A stretch of 64,000 nt of DNA from Paramecium sonneborni (GCA_905182985.1 CAJJDN010000107.1:200578-264577); one strand, 5' to 3'. Numbered from the stretch's first letter, positions 14,783-27,140 are shown. Made by a program: numbers and translations. The notes: generated by a model from the letters alone, not told the origin.

Positions 14783-15098
14783 AGTTTTATTATTTTAATT
14801 AAATATCGTATATCAGTTTCTTTTTCTATTTTCTCAATTAAGTTTTAACAAAGCCTTTTAGTGAATTTTATTTAAATGATATTCTTCACAAAGTAATCTA
14901 ATCTTTGAATTTGTTAAGGTATGAAGTATTAAAAATTTTAATGAATTGATTAAATAGTAATCATCAAATAATTAGAGATAAAAAAATGAATGTTAGTTAA
15001 GAATATGTCTTCATGTTTACAATTTGATAATTATACAATATCGAATACAAATTTAAGAATTAATATTTACTTTATACTTTTTATAAATAAACTTGAAT
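14783..15098. other. AT-rich spacer between convergent genes
   Basis: 316 bp between the kinase stop and the SKP1 stop. An ATG directly overlapping the kinase stop (14779) opens a 57-codon frame with a few protein-like residues (QVLTKPFSEFYLNDILHKV), which may be a decayed exon. Nothing else is supported. Confidence 0.4.
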
Positions 15099-15579
15099 TC
15101 ATTCTCTCAACCATTTGTTTTCTAATAATATTCTTTCTATTTATTCTTTACTTTAATCTTGCTATATATTGAACATTTATCTGATTGCCATAATATCCAT
15201 GTCTATTATATATATTATATAATTTACGTTGTAATTTATTTGCAAGTGATGCACATGTTATATTTAGTAATAAAGTGTATTATAAATCATAACAAACTTA
15301 TATTAATTACTATAATTTTGATAAACTTAGTTTTTCAAGTATTTGATAATCTTTTTTGTCTATCTGATTTTAGAAATTTGATTATTTATTAAGTGGAGCC
15401 GTTATTACTATTTCTTTTTTATTTTTATGATTCTCATAAAATGTAAAAATGATTTCCAAAATGTCATATGAAATATCAATAAGAATTTCATTGTTTTCCG
15501 ATTTACCCAAAATTTCTTTCAATTTAGTCGATTGTAATATTATTCCTTTATCTACCTGAATATGTAAATTATTATACAT
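15099..15579 (-). CDS. SKP1: SKP1-family protein (151 aa)
   Basis: ATG at 15579, TGA at 15099-15101, with one 25-nt intron at 15203-15227. The N-terminal POZ-type fold reads HIQVDKGIILQSTKLKEIL, then VTAPL. The region LQQLIQVCYDLQYTLLLNIT followed by CASLANKL corresponds to the SKP1 segment LxxLilAANYLdIkxLLdltC. The spliced second exon gives IRQMFNIQQDQSKEQIE...ENKWLRE, the hallmark SKP1 C-terminus (IRxxFxI...EE..ir.EN.W). The protein bridges cullin-1 and F-box proteins in SCF ubiquitin ligases. It is slightly shorter than typical SKP1 and divergent in the POZ part. An F-box gene lies 6 kb away. Confidence 0.85.
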
Positions 15580-15686
15580 ATAGATTTTAATTATTCTAAG
15601 ATGTGACTTAAATTTTGCTATCCATTTTATATTTAAATAAATAATAATAATATTACTAAATTAAAATTGAGCAAATAAAAAAATAA

Positions 15687-16951
15687 TCACTAATGTTGTT
15701 ACTAGTACTTATTCAATTTTTAATAATTTGCATTAATTGTATTAGCTTTCATCTCTTATAATCTAAGTATATCTCTAACTTTTTTTTGGACAGTAGGTTA
15801 TTATTTTAATTTATTTTATAATTTTTGTGAACCTAAATACAATTAATCTAATAAAGCTTCAGTTATTGAAGCATTTGATAAATCTAATACATCATCTTCT
15901 TCCTTTTCCATAAAATTAAATGATAAAATTCTATTATGTTTAACAACTCCATTAAGTTTGGAATTAATTTATTGTTTTCTAAAATACTTTTTTGATTTAA
16001 CACTACTAACCATTTTTGGATTAGCAATATCATTAATTTTATTAATTAATTAATGTTCCTTTTTTCGTTACTATTACTATGAATAAAGAGGATTTGATAA
16101 TCTTTACATAGGTTAACTAACATTTAATCCAAATGATTTAGAACTCATATTAGAACTGTAAAATGTGCTCTTACTATTTTTAGATCTCCATTTTATAATT
16201 TTTCTTTATTTTATTTCTTCTTAGTAATTCTCAAATAATTATTTTTTATTTAAATAAGTAATTAATAATTAATTATATTATTGATCTGTCAATTTAGCAG
16301 TATTAGGGAGATTTTGATGATAAATATATAAGTATTCATCTGATTATTTTTATAAAAAACCTTAAAGAGTATAATGATAATGTTTTGGAGTTACAAAGCT
16401 AGATGAATTTTATATTATTTGTTTTTCTTTGATTATAGTCATTGTTCTTAATTAATGATTTTTAAGATCATCTGGGATTATTTATTAATGAGATTATTAA
16501 TTCTATATTTTAAGTCCTAATTCTATCCTACTAATTATTTTAGATTAATAATTTGTATCAATCTATTTTCTTAACTATATATTTTAGCGAATCACCTCTA
16601 TAATTCAATTAACAATACTTCTGCTAATTTATGCCATCTTTGTTTAGCTTTTTCAATTGCTGCTTATTTTTTTAATTATAATGTAAAGTCTTGATGTCTA
16701 TTCCTAGTTTTATTCACTATTTAAATTCCTTAATCTTAATGTTAAGGAAAACATTTAAATTTCACAAATTCTTTTTCATTTATATTTCCACAAAGGAATT
16801 TCGAGAATGATTATCTAATTTTTTTATTTTTAGGAATTGAAAGTTATTCCAAAGGAGTATAATTGAAAAGTTCATCAGGAACTTTTAATTTGACTTCTAA
16901 TTTCTTTGTATCTGTTGGAGTTAAACATTAAGGACTATCACAATTTAACAT
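15687..16951 (-). CDS. Basic Gln/Lys-rich hypothetical protein (413 aa)
   Basis: ATG at 16951, TGA at 15687-15689. A 23-nt intron at 16596-16618 (GTATTG...TAGAG) joins two frames, and the product is a multiple of three. The protein is basic and hydrophilic, with a possible helical stretch (KKQAAIEKAKQRWHKLAE) and a conserved-looking block IIPDDLKNHQLRTMTIIKEK. The C-terminus has an acidic patch (MEKEEDDVLDLSNASI) before a helical tail. No domain is recognised. An internal ATG at 16442 overlaps a TGA in another frame and could mislead a gene finder into splitting this gene. Confidence 0.65.
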
Positions 16952-18052
16952 TAATGTTATATTATTTTTATAATCAATTTTATTTTCTCAATATTTTTCT
17001 TAGATTCTCTCTTTTTGAATATCGTTTATTACAAAATAAATTAATTTAAAAACATTTTTTCTATTTAATCTACATCTTAAAAAGATTTAAATACTAATTA
17101 GAAATTTATATTTTCTATAAATAAAAGAATTATCAGATATAATCAATTTAGGAATTATTTGTTGCTTACTTGATATCTATACTTTTTTGAATATTTATTT
17201 TTCAATTAATGGATCTGTATTTTATTGATTAAATCAATATCCACTGATAAATCAAATAAATCACTTACATTTTATTCAAAAATAAATTTAAGAAGTTTTT
17301 ATCTATTTTTAGATTTTTATATTTTTATATTTTTTTTAACTAAAAATATATCACTTTTGTTAATTCATTTTGCATCTAAGAATCTTTTATTTTTTCATTA
17401 AAATACAAATTACTATATATGATTCTTTAGAATTATTTGAATAATTAGGATATAATAATTAATTGTTGAATAACCATTTAAGAAAAAAGAGATGATATAG
17501 TGGTATTTAAATTGAGAATCTATTGATTATAATAGAGAATAATGAGAATTATTATTGATGATGATAATTATGTAAAATAGTGTAAAGATTATATTCTATT
17601 TAATAATTTTTATTATTTAGATACAAATTACGCTATAAATTGATGAAATAATTTATAAAGTTATCTGTACATATTGGATTTTTAAATTGTTAATAGTGTA
17701 TTATATTTGTTAATAAAATATAATTAAAATAAATTTAACTGCTAATTTTGAGTGATAAAAGTTCATTTAAAATTTATATATTTATTGAAAAAAAATAAAA
17801 TGTAAAATAAAGATAGAGATTAAATGAAAGAGAAAACAAGAATCTGAGTAGATAATCTAGCTAATTGATATTAAATTAAATGATTGGATATGAATTTAGA
17901 GAGATAAATAAAAGAAAAACAGCTTGGTAAATTAGATGAACAGCAAAATTTAATAAATGAAGTTAAATAAATAAATTGTTTTAGTTTTATTTATTAAATA
18001 TTAACAGATATAAAAAACAATATTATAATTATAACAGTTTGTAAAATGAATA
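16952..18052. other. Gene-poor stretch with coding-like fragments
   Basis: About 1.1 kb without a gene model I can complete. On the minus strand, 17000-17400 contains two protein-like blocks (one reading TDPLIEKQIFKKVQISSKQQ, followed by IISDNSFIYRKYKFLIS) in frames that cannot be joined with ordinary introns. On the plus strand, 17880-17980 contains MNLERQIKEKQLGKLDEQQN. TGA codons break all three fragments. They may be gene relics or parts of poorly conserved short genes. Confidence 0.4.
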
Positions 18053-18478
18053 TCATAAAAATTCTAAGTCATTTTAAACAATACTTTGAAGTTATCTGGT
18101 TCTTAAAAGTTCATGTTTTCGTTCTTCTCTTTTAGCAACTTTAGTTTAATATTTTTCTGATTCATTTGGATGAACTCTTGATGAATGTCCTCCTACAGCT
18201 TAAGGAGAAGTAAATATCTTTTTACAAATTGGACATTAACGAGGATCTGAATGTATTTATTTGTTTTTTGATATGGTTTTATGGTTAATTTGTAAAGCAA
18301 TATCTATTTTGATTTTACCATCTAATTTGATTAGACCAAGAGTAGTTTAATGTTAAGGATTAAATATTTAGAATTTCTATATTTTTTAGGCTATATTTTC
18401 ATGTGAATAGATTATATGAGATTAAGAGAAAGTTAATTGTTCAAGATCAAAAAGATCTTCTTATATATTATTATTCAT
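18053..18478 (-). CDS. C2H2 zinc-finger protein with QAVGGH motif (141 aa)
   Basis: Single-exon ORF, ATG at 18478, TGA at 18053-18055. One finger at about residues 82-104: CPICKKIFTSPQAVGGHSSRVH. Cys pair and His pair are present with normal spacing (C-x2-C-x13-H-x4-H counted by eye), and the helix carries QAVGGH, close to the QALGGH motif of plant single-finger C2H2 factors. The C-terminus is a charged helix (KVAKREERKHELLRTRQ). A nuclear, nucleic-acid-binding role is likely but not proved. The track of in-frame TAA/TAG codons is typical of real genes here. Confidence 0.75.
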
Positions 18479-18608
18479 TATTATTATTAATTAAAATATT
18501 AATAAGATTGTCTCCTTTATATAATAAAATTAAAGATATAATTTATTTATTATTGAATATATATTTTTTTATTTTGACAAATATTTATATTTAATTGATT
18601 TAATATTA

Positions 18609-20478
18609 ATGAATTTTGGGTACGAATTCTAAAATAGATAGATAATTCTAGACATTTGGTCAATCTTAAGATTTGATAAGAATTCTAAAACACAGTTAAC
18701 CAAGTTTGGAAGAATTATTAAAGAGAGATGAATTTTTGAATGATTTAAAAGCTGGTGCAATGCATGCATTTATAGACTAGTAATTTTGATTGCTAATATC
18801 AAATCAGTATATTAAAAAACAAGGACTTGATAGAGGAGATGATAATTCTTCTAACATCTACTCATAATCAAAGTAACTACCCTTTTATAATGAGTGAAAT
18901 ATTTGAACATTCTACTTTAATAGAACATTTATTTGCAGGACGATAACCAAAATTAGCAAGAATAGAGAAAAAGGTAAGAAATGTATATTAAATAGACAAC
19001 TCTTGAATAATATTTATCAGCAAATTAAGATACATTAGAAAATTAAGATGATGATGAAGAAAGTTAAAGTTCAAGTAAAAATATATATATATTATAGTTA
19101 AATTTCTACCTGATTCAACTGATATACTTGGTGATTAAGATGCTTTTTATTTAATATAAAAATTATTCTCCTTTCTTAAATGTTCTAATGTTAATGAAAC
19201 ATAAGTTGGATATTTTGGAAAAGCATTAAATATTATTTCTAAACATTATTGTATTGAAGTAATAATTATATGTTTATAATTAAGTTTTGGAATTTCTCTA
19301 AGATTTGTGGATCTATTATTAGTGACATTATAAGTCATTTAAAATTTAAATAGATTTAAGAATTCTTTGCAAAAGTTATAATTATGGATCATCCATCAAA
19401 AAAGAATTTTAATCATAATTTTAAATAAAGAAAAGAATTAATTTAAGGACTTTTTGAATGTTTATTAGAATGGGAAGATAGTTTAGTTGTAATTCATATT
19501 AATTTATATTCTATCAGTTTCTAGAAAGTGTCTCAGAATTTTTGAATTGTATGTTTCAATTTGGTAGTCACTTATATGAACATATTAATGAAATGTTAGA
19601 TCTTATTATAAGACCTGCATTTTATTTAGAAATAGCTGTAATTTAATTATATTTTATAAATAGTATAAATCAAAAGAACCTGCTGTTTATAAGCTATATT
19701 ATAATTCAATCTGTTTCTTAGGAATCCTTAATACTTCTTTATTAGGATAATAAAATTTATAATAATATCAATAATAAGAGAATGTCTTATCATAAATTAT
19801 AAAATTAAATACTCAAATACCTATGTTTTAATAAGCAATATAATCAAATCTCATAAATCTAGAAGTTTTTGAAAAACAAGAATATGAAAAATACTAATAT
19901 TTATTTGGTAATAACAACCTTATTCTGATTAAATCTATAGATGTTATCATTAGATTCCAAAATCAAGAATTGATAGATCTTCTATATGATCATTAAACAT
20001 TTAACTTTCTGTTGGTATCTACCTATCTTATCCATGTTATTAGCATTTATCAACCAAATTTCATTTGAACAATCAATTACATTTTGTAGTGTTTTCCATT
20101 TACAATTATCTCATTTAATAAGATGTTTAAAGAATCCTTACTTAAACTTAAATATTGAAATATCTTAATGAAACCATAATTCAATCAAAAAAGTATTTAT
20201 ATATATTTTATTAGAGTAATTCAAGAATAGGTTATTCAGGGATTTTTAAAAAGATTGGATATCTACTTCTCCCATTCTTAGATAATGATTAATAAAATCA
20301 ATAACTAAAAATTTAATTACTTGAATTCAAATAATAAGAAGATTCTTTCCTATTAGATATTAATCCTAAAAATTGTAATGAAATTCCACCTGTTTCATTA
20401 AGCATAGATAGATAAATTGAAATGATGCTTGATGAAAAAAATAATAGCAATAATAATTCAAATCAACATTCCAATTGA
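18609..20478 (+). CDS. SAPS-domain regulatory subunit of protein phosphatase 6 (about 554 aa)
   Basis: ATG at 18609, TGA at 20476-20478. Eight short introns (22-29 nt) are required, and the exonic length is then divisible by three. SAPS hallmarks in order: SLEELLKRDEFLNDLKAG near the N-terminus (family: LxELLdeddvLqElKa), YPFIMSEIFEH, NNQLHFVVFSIYNYLI and the C-terminal GYSGIFKKIGYLLL (family: GYMGHLTRIAN). SAPS proteins (SIT4-associated / PPP6R) bind and target the PP6/Sit4 catalytic subunit. Introns are unusually dense, about one every 200 bp. Divergence is high, but the order of motifs is convincing. Confidence 0.72.
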
Positions 20479-20533
20479 AATTTTAAATTATCATAAACTA
20501 ATACATTTATTATCATTTTTATTAATAACATAC

Positions 20534-21114
20534 ATGTTATATCAAAGAGTAAAATAAATAATTATACTCTCTAGGAACCTGAAGAAATCATTGAGCCTTC
20601 AAAACCTAAAGTAGAAAATAGACTTCTTAAATATGCCAAAAAATATGAAGAGAAAAGGATCAAACTTAAGGAATCTATCTATTAAGAAATGATGTAAGAT
20701 CGTCCATTTATACAAACAATTAATTCATAAAAAAGAATTAATTAAAGTGTTGTTGATAGACTTTATGAGTCTCCACATTGTGGGAATAATTGTGGATAAA
20801 TTGAAAAACTAGTCAAAAAATCATCTGTTAGATATCCATTATAAGAAATAGTTAGACCAATCAGTTCCTAAAATCCTTATATTAATATTCCATCATAATA
20901 ATAATAACTTAAACAATCCCAAACTATATTTTCTCAATAAGGAAAGTTATTAGAAAATACATTCTCTCATTCATAAAAAATCAAACCGATTCGTTAATCT
21001 TCAGCTTTTAAATTTAATAATAATTCTATTCATAAATAAAACAGCTAAAATAGTATCATTTAAATTAGCATGGACATTTTTTAAAGAAAAAAAAGATCAT
21101 AAAACATCTGTTGA
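20534..21114 (+). CDS. Hypothetical basic protein (184 aa)
   Basis: ATG at 20534, one 26-nt intron (GTAAAA...CTCTAG) after codon 5, TGA at 21112-21114. It starts 55 bp after the SAPS gene on the same strand. The N-terminal third is a charged helix (LLKYAKKYEEKRIKLKESIY), followed by the phrase VVDRLYESPHCGNNCG, which has two close Cys pairs and might bind metal, then a low-complexity Ser/Gln/Asn tail. I do not recognise the family. Confidence 0.55.
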
Positions 21115-21450
21115 GTATAAATATTGTTTTCAATTCTAATATCAATAACCATAATTTTTACTCTAATTTATATCTATAATTTAATTTCTATCTGCTTAAA
21201 TCCAAACATAAATTACATATTTCTCCTTTTTCTCATTCCTCTTCAATTTTTTATGAAACTAAAATTCATTAAATAATTCAACATTCCTAAAACCATTTTA
21301 TTCTTTGTACCATCTAAACTTTTCCATTATAAATCATTCAATTTACATCTTTCAGCAAAATTCAATTATGCAAATTAAACTACTTAATTATAAGTCTTAT
21401 TTAGATTTATAAAATAAATAAAATTATCATTATAAAATATAATAAATAAA
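21115..21450. other. AT-rich spacer between convergent genes
   Basis: 336 bp between two TGA stops. It is unusually long for a convergent gap in this window. No ORF with sensible composition and no repeat were seen. Confidence 0.4.
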
Positions 21451-22703
21451 TCAATTTGGAAGTTCTTAAATATTTGTCCAATCAGCTTGATGAAAAGTCA
21501 TTCCCTTTAAACTAATGTATGCTAAACTTAGTCCTTGAAATTCTGCATTTTATTAAAAACATACATCTAATATTCTCAACTAAATTGATTTAGCTAATCT
21601 TTATGTTTATTAATTAAATTTTAAATTTATTTAATCTGCATTTGGATTTACAAATTATACCCATATCAAAGGTTGCTTTTATTCTGTTGGTTTAAATGTG
21701 CAATACAAATAATCTTATAAGTCTTTAGTTTCATAAACGATTGAAGGATGTAGATTCTATAAAATATTAATGTTTGTTTGTTAAGGAATGAATTAAGGAT
21801 TATTTTAAATAAATTATAATAGCTTCTCTTTAGTCTAACAATTATAAATTTCTTCAACCTAATTTGGAATATATTATTATTCACTAGTAAAGATTAGAAT
21901 TGTTTTAATTATATAAGAAAATTATGTTCTCCTATTTATTTCTATTTCCTATACTAATGATATGGCTTCTGGAATACTACATATGATTATTATTTTACAT
22001 TGTATGATCATCATCTTTCAGATTGAAATGATCAATATCCAACATATTATATATTTATTCATGTTTTTATTAAGCATAATTTCTCAAATATTAGATACAT
22101 TCCCAATCTTCAGCATCGTTATAAATGAGTAAGATTTAGAAGCTTCTGAAAATATCAAATATTTTTATTTTTTAAATATCCCATTTATTTTCTAAAATTT
22201 GATCCCCATTATTGAAATAATGAGAAGCAATTTCTAATCCCAAAAGATCAATAAAATTTTAACAATAATCTATCAATGCATTCTTGAAATCTACTTGATT
22301 TTAAGCAAGAGTTCCTGAAATAAAAGCATTTTCTAATTTTGTTAGACCCACTTAAGGACTATTTGTTTTCATGAAAGTTTTTCCAATCCAAAATCTTAAA
22401 CTATTATAAGCCAATCCTGCGTTTGTTTGAATTCCCCAAAATGGTATTTCTTTAACTTTAATACCTTTTAAAGACTTTATGCAACTAAAATAATGTTGGG
22501 GATCAATTTTTTGTAATATTTCATTAGGATAATAATTGGATAGAATCACTTTTTAGAACTAAGGATTGTATAACAAATTACTATTAAATGAGTTTTAAAT
22601 ATATTTACATAAAAAAGTTTGAGAGTGTCAATTTAGAATAGATTTCTTCTACTTAAAGAAACTTGAAAATGTTGCTAAAGGTATAAATTGATAGGTTTTA
22701 CAT
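21451..22703 (-). CDS. F-box-like protein (400 aa)
   Basis: ATG at 22703, TGA at 21451-21453. Introns at 22581-22608 (28 nt) and 21977-21998 (22 nt) restore one continuous frame divisible by three. The first 50 residues (LSIYTFSNIFKFLQVEEI..KLTLSNFF..LLYNPQFQ) match an F-box: helix, IFxFL, then a helix ending in a P-x-F/W-like element. The rest is a mixed alpha/beta region with no named repeat (FWGIQTNAGLAYNSLRFWIG; AEFQGLSLAYISLKGMTFH). Probably a substrate receptor for an SCF ligase, with SKP1 6 kb away. The F-box call is moderate, the gene model is strong. Confidence 0.65.
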
Positions 22704-22806
22704 AAATTTATGAAATTTTATAATATGATTAATTATGTGATATAGTATATAAATAATATAATAATAAATAATTTATTTTGCAAATAAATAAATATGTAAT
22801 ATCTTC

Positions 22807-23938
22807 TCATTTTTTTACATATTTTTCATATCTACTCATATTTCTCTTTAAAATTTCATCAACAGGTCCGATCAATCTTCTAAAACTGTCGCTATCCAAA
22901 TATACTACAACAACTTCACTCTTGAAATGTAAATGATATTTACTTATGCAACAATGTTTGCTGCTCTTGGTTCATGTTTAATTAAAGCCAATTCTCCAAA
23001 ATAATCTCCAACATTATAACTGTAGACTTTATTTTCAGCGCCTAATTTAAAATTAATGAGAGAAATACCATTTTCAGTTTTAGTGGCTATGCAATCGCCC
23101 TTTTGAATGAAATAAAATGTATTTCCTTATTCTCCTTGTCTGATTATATAGTCGTTTTTATTGAATTTTTAGACTTTTAAAGCATCAGCAATTTACAATC
23201 TTTCATATGGATCCATATCTAAAGAAGTAATAAAGGAATTTTTACCTTTCAAAAGTTCTATTTTGCTTAGAAATTCTTCATATTTTTCTCTTTTTTTAGC
23301 AGCAGCATCCTTCACAATATGGTTAAAAGTTTCTCTGTCTAAGGAAAAGCAGATAGCTTCAGTTTTAGCTTTAATAGTAGCAGCTCTAGGGACATTGTAT
23401 AATAAAGCCAATTCTCCAAATGATTCTCCAGGCTGATAAACTTTCTAAAAGAGGAATAAAATATATATATACCAAATGTTTTTCAGGTTCTCCCTTTTTG
23501 AATACTTTGAAACAGTCAAGTTATCCTTAATCAACAACGTAGAGTACATCGCCATCATCACCTTGTTTGATCACAAAATCGCCAGCTCTAGGAAATTATA
23601 AAGAATAGGATACTTAAATTTCCTTTCTTCCATAGCATCAATAACAATTGCTAATTCATGTTCATCTAAGGCACTAAACATAAATGCTTAGGTCATTCTT
23701 TGTTTAATTCTTTTAACGGCATCTTAACTTTTATTGACTTTCTTGGCTTAGTATTATCCCTTTAATCAAGATGATCAAATACTTTCTTATTAAATTGTCC
23801 ATAAACTTCAGCACTTACAGAAGTTCTTGTTGGTTTATTGGCTTTAGCCTACACCAACTTTTATTTGTCCATTAATTCTTCTACATGTTCATCTTCACTG
23901 CTCTCATCGCTGCTGCTTAGAACTTTCTTTTAAATCAT
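22807..23938 (-). CDS. cAMP-dependent protein kinase regulatory subunit, short form (343 aa)
   Basis: ATG at 23938, TGA at 22807-22809; introns of 23, 26, 28 and 23 nt. Residues about 44-55 carry the inhibitor segment TRTSVSAEVYG, in which Ser follows Arg-Thr, a possible autophosphorylation or substrate-like site. Two cyclic-nucleotide-binding domains follow, each with a phosphate-binding cassette: FGELALLYNVPRAAT and FGELALIKHEPRAAN. The conserved Glu and Arg are present in both, and Ala after Arg favours cAMP over cGMP. The N-terminal dimerisation/docking helix pair seen in the paralogue at 45362-46566 is absent: only about 40 mostly acidic residues precede the inhibitor site. This agrees with ciliate R subunits that act as monomers. 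Confidence 0.92.
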
Positions 23939-24023
23939 TTTATTTAAAAAATAAAAAAGGCAAACAAAAGATGTCCTATTTCAATCAAGGATATGTTTGT
24001 TATCATATTTAATAAATATACAT

Positions 24024-25277
24024 TCATTTCTATAATGATTTGACAATCTTATCTTTGATTAACTTGAGAGTCTTATTAACATCTTAAAATTTAGGATTAA
24101 CTGTTCCTCGATTACAATTACGGATTTCATCAAAAGCCTTTTACTGCAATATCAGTTCTTCCTTTAAATTATTATTTTGTCTCAATAATCTCTAATTTTC
24201 TAAATTTATTGATGTATATTATGAGGATAAGTCTGATAACGTTTGTTCTAAAAATTGAATCTATTCTATAATAATTTAAGAGTGCTCTTTATTTTCATGA
24301 AATGAAGAATGTGAAGATTATTCACAATAATTCTATATTTACTGTAATTAATGTATTTATTGTAATTATTACTATTGCTATTATTCCAATTTTTCAATCT
24401 AATTTAATTTTTATTTATATTATCTCTTAAGTTCTTTTGTATCTTCTTCATATGCGATAATTAAATTTGATTAATCTTTCATTTTCTATTCATATTCAAA
24501 TAACTTTTTTTGTAATGTTAATATCTCATTACTCATATCTTATATTTATTTATCTTTATCAACTCCAAGATTATTTAAACGTTCATTCTCCTCTACTACT
24601 TTCATGATTTAAGATTCCTAAATTAGTTAGATTGAATAATTTACCATTTATTCTATTGCATTAGCTCTTTCATCTTATTCACAAGCCTATTTATATTTTT
24701 ATTTCCATTATAAAATTTCTTCACTCTATAAATCAATTACTCCTTCTAATCTTTCAATTCTATCTTTTAAATTATTCAAATTTAAGTTATCTATCCCTTG
24801 ATTACTTACATTACATGATTAATTTTTCTATTTATCTATAATTGTAACTAATTCTTATTTCTCTTTGAACAGCCTTTAAATCATATCATTTAATTTCCTA
24901 TTCTCCTATATTACTACTTAAGAATGTTAATCTATAGATGTAGAGTCTGTATATAATCTCTTGCTTAATGTACCATTCTCCTTATTATTTCCAATTAATG
25001 GACTATCTTATACTAACAGATTCATTTAACTACTCCCTCTAAAACTACTCTCATTTCCTTATGATGCAACATTTACTAATCTCACTCCTTTCTATAAATT
25101 CAACTTTTAAGGAGTACATGGATTTTACTCATCTTATTCTAATATTCCCTTCTGTTAACAACCAAATTAAGTAGGTGATAATGATTTACATGGAACACTC
25201 TTTTAATGGATTTATTGGTATATTTTCTAAGGCTATTGTTTATAACCTTGTTTTGGTGTTTAATAACTATGAAACAT
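24024..25277 (-). CDS. Long coiled-coil protein (417 aa)
   Basis: Single-exon ORF of 1254 nt, ATG at 25277, TGA at 24024-24026, 85 bp from the PKA-R start. The N-terminal 120 residues are Gln/Ser/Pro-rich. From about residue 125 to the end the protein is almost continuous coiled coil (NRKLNDMIQRLFKEKQELV; LKDRIERLEGVIDLQSEEI; QKKLFEYEQKMKDQ), with a poly-Gln patch encoded by TAG/TAA/CAA. Likely structural (basal body, cortex or cytoskeletal linker), but there is no family signature. Confidence 0.75.
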
Positions 25278-25364
25278 ATTTAACAGATTTATTTAATTTA
25301 TTGTTAAACCTTTACTTAATAATTATCCTACTTTTTATTATTCTTTATTCAATTATATTCTAAT

Positions 25365-25814
25365 TCATACAAACTTTTCATCCCTATTCCAACCATTTAT
25401 TACTAATATAATTCTAAATTAATTATTTTTATCATCAAACACATACAATTTATTAAACTTTCTAAATATATAATATAATGTTGTTTTTAAAGAATTAAAA
25501 TTTATCATTTCTATACTATTTTTATTAATAGATTTATTTTTCATAACTTCACTTATTATATAGCTACCTGTACCTAATCTTATTATCATCTATTACTCTA
25601 TAAGTACTTTTCTAAATTCATTCATTTCCTTTAAAGAAATCTCTTATAGGATTTTTTAAAAAGCTGTATCTAGATTTGTTAGGAAAACCCTAGTAAACAA
25701 TCAGAAGTTTTACAATAATAATGTTATCAAATTTGTCTCAATAAATTTAGTTATAAAAACATATAACAATATTTATTTAAAAAAAAACAATAAATTAAAA
25801 AGAGTGTTGAACAT
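25365..25814 (-). CDS. Small protein with hydrophobic N-terminus (141 aa)
   Basis: ATG at 25814, TGA at 25365-25367. A 24-nt intron at 25690-25713 is a multiple of three but carries an in-frame TGA, the usual safeguard in Paramecium-type introns. The N-terminus is strongly hydrophobic (FNLLFFFKQILLYVFI), a signal anchor or signal peptide. The remainder is a mixed charged domain (EMNEFRKVLIEQQMIIRL; FDDKNNQFRIILVINGW). No family recognised. Confidence 0.55.
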
Positions 25815-25872
25815 TATAAGATTTTATATAAAATTTAAATTGATAATAAAATAGTTGAATATTCAAAAATCT

Positions 25873-27140
25873 TCATTACTTATATAAGATTTATGAAAAT
25901 TCTTAAACAAAGTTATATGATATTTTTTCAAATGATTTTCCTATTAAATCATATAATTCTTTTATCAGTTTTGAATTTGACTTCAAGATATCTTCAATTA
26001 TTTCTTAATCCTATAGTTTCTATGAAATCTGTGGAGTCTATTTATATTTGAATAAAATATCAATAGGTATTTCCTCCTTTTCTGATAATAGAATTGATAT
26101 CTATGATAAACAAATAATATGATGATTAAGAATCTTGAGTTAAACTTGTTATTCTTTGAGATCTTTGTTTATTTTATTTAAGGTTTCTAAATGATAATCC
26201 TCAATTTTTTTAATTTCTTGTTCAATCTACAAAATATGAATTTTATTTATATTACTAAATTATATTTATTAAGTTCTTGTTATTTTAGTGTCATTTATTT
26301 TCTGAGATCCTCTTAAATTGAACCTTCAAAATCTAACTATGAATTAAGTTTTTCTATATTGAATGCTTATTTTTCATTCTTCTCCTTTAATTATATGTTA
26401 AATCTATCTTTAGTTTTAAAATATATATTACTATTCAAGTTATTAAACATTATATTTTAATTTTTCAATAACCTTATTTTAATGTTTTATAGTATCTTAT
26501 AATGATTACAATTAAGATTTCATAGTGGTATTTTCTTACTTAGAAATGTTAAAAGAAATTTCATACTTACTAATAAATATTCTAACTTTTCAAATCTAAA
26601 AGTGTAATTTCGTCAAATTATTATTTTATTTTTTCTGTTGATCTCATTACAGAACTATAATATCATTCAATATGAGTTCATACTTATTTTTTTAGTTTCC
26701 TTAAATTTAAGATGTATTCTTATTTCCCAATTATATAACTGAATTACTCTATTTTCTCTGAAGGTATTTTTCACTTTCTATATTTTTAACTGAATTGAAT
26801 TTTGAATTGATTTTCATGAACTCCTCACTAAAAGTAGATGTTGGAGATTATATATTAACATTTTATAGTAATGAATCTGTAGATGGATATAATAAGCTTT
26901 TTTTAAGTGATGACTCAACAAACTTGTTCTCCTTACTAAATTAAATTTTTTGCTATTTTGTTTTATTTTTGGCATTAAGCATATAACGATTAGTCAAAGA
27001 ACGATTGTCTGATAATTCTGCTAAAAAATTCAATTTAAGTTTTCCTCTTGATGTAAGATCACAATTAAATGTTGATTAAGAATTAGGGGTTTTTGAATAT
27101 ATCCTAGGAGAATCCATTTTAAAGGATAAAGGAGAAGCCA
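25873..27140 (-). CDS. Coiled-coil protein, about four introns
   Basis: ATG at 27140, TGA at 25873-25875. I used introns of 29, 28, 28 and 29 nt to hold the frame; my count leaves a residual of two bases, so one junction may be slightly off. The N-terminal 130 residues are Ser/Thr-rich with several SP/TP sites (MDSPRIYSKTPN). The C-terminal two thirds are coiled coil (LQSLQDTIKHQNKVIEKLKY; KQMTLKQQELNKYN; LETLNKINKDLKEQQVQLK). Likely cytoskeletal. No named family. Confidence 0.6.

Noticed and set aside
14990..15392. Two plus-strand ORFs (14990-15172, 15159-15392)
   Set aside because: Composition is that of AT-rich spacer or the antisense of the SKP1 gene.
16440..16445. Two genes overlapping by ATGA at 16442
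   Set aside because: A 23-nt intron at 16596-16618 puts the upstream exon in frame with the downstream ORF, giving one 413-aa gene.
21666..21884. Minus-strand ORF reading MNNNIFQIRLKKF
   Set aside because: It is an alternative frame of the F-box gene; the correct frame after the 22-nt intron reads better and ends at 21451.
25675..25700. Telomere-like AAACCC near 25686
   Set aside because: Single short occurrence inside an exon/intron border, no tandem repeats.
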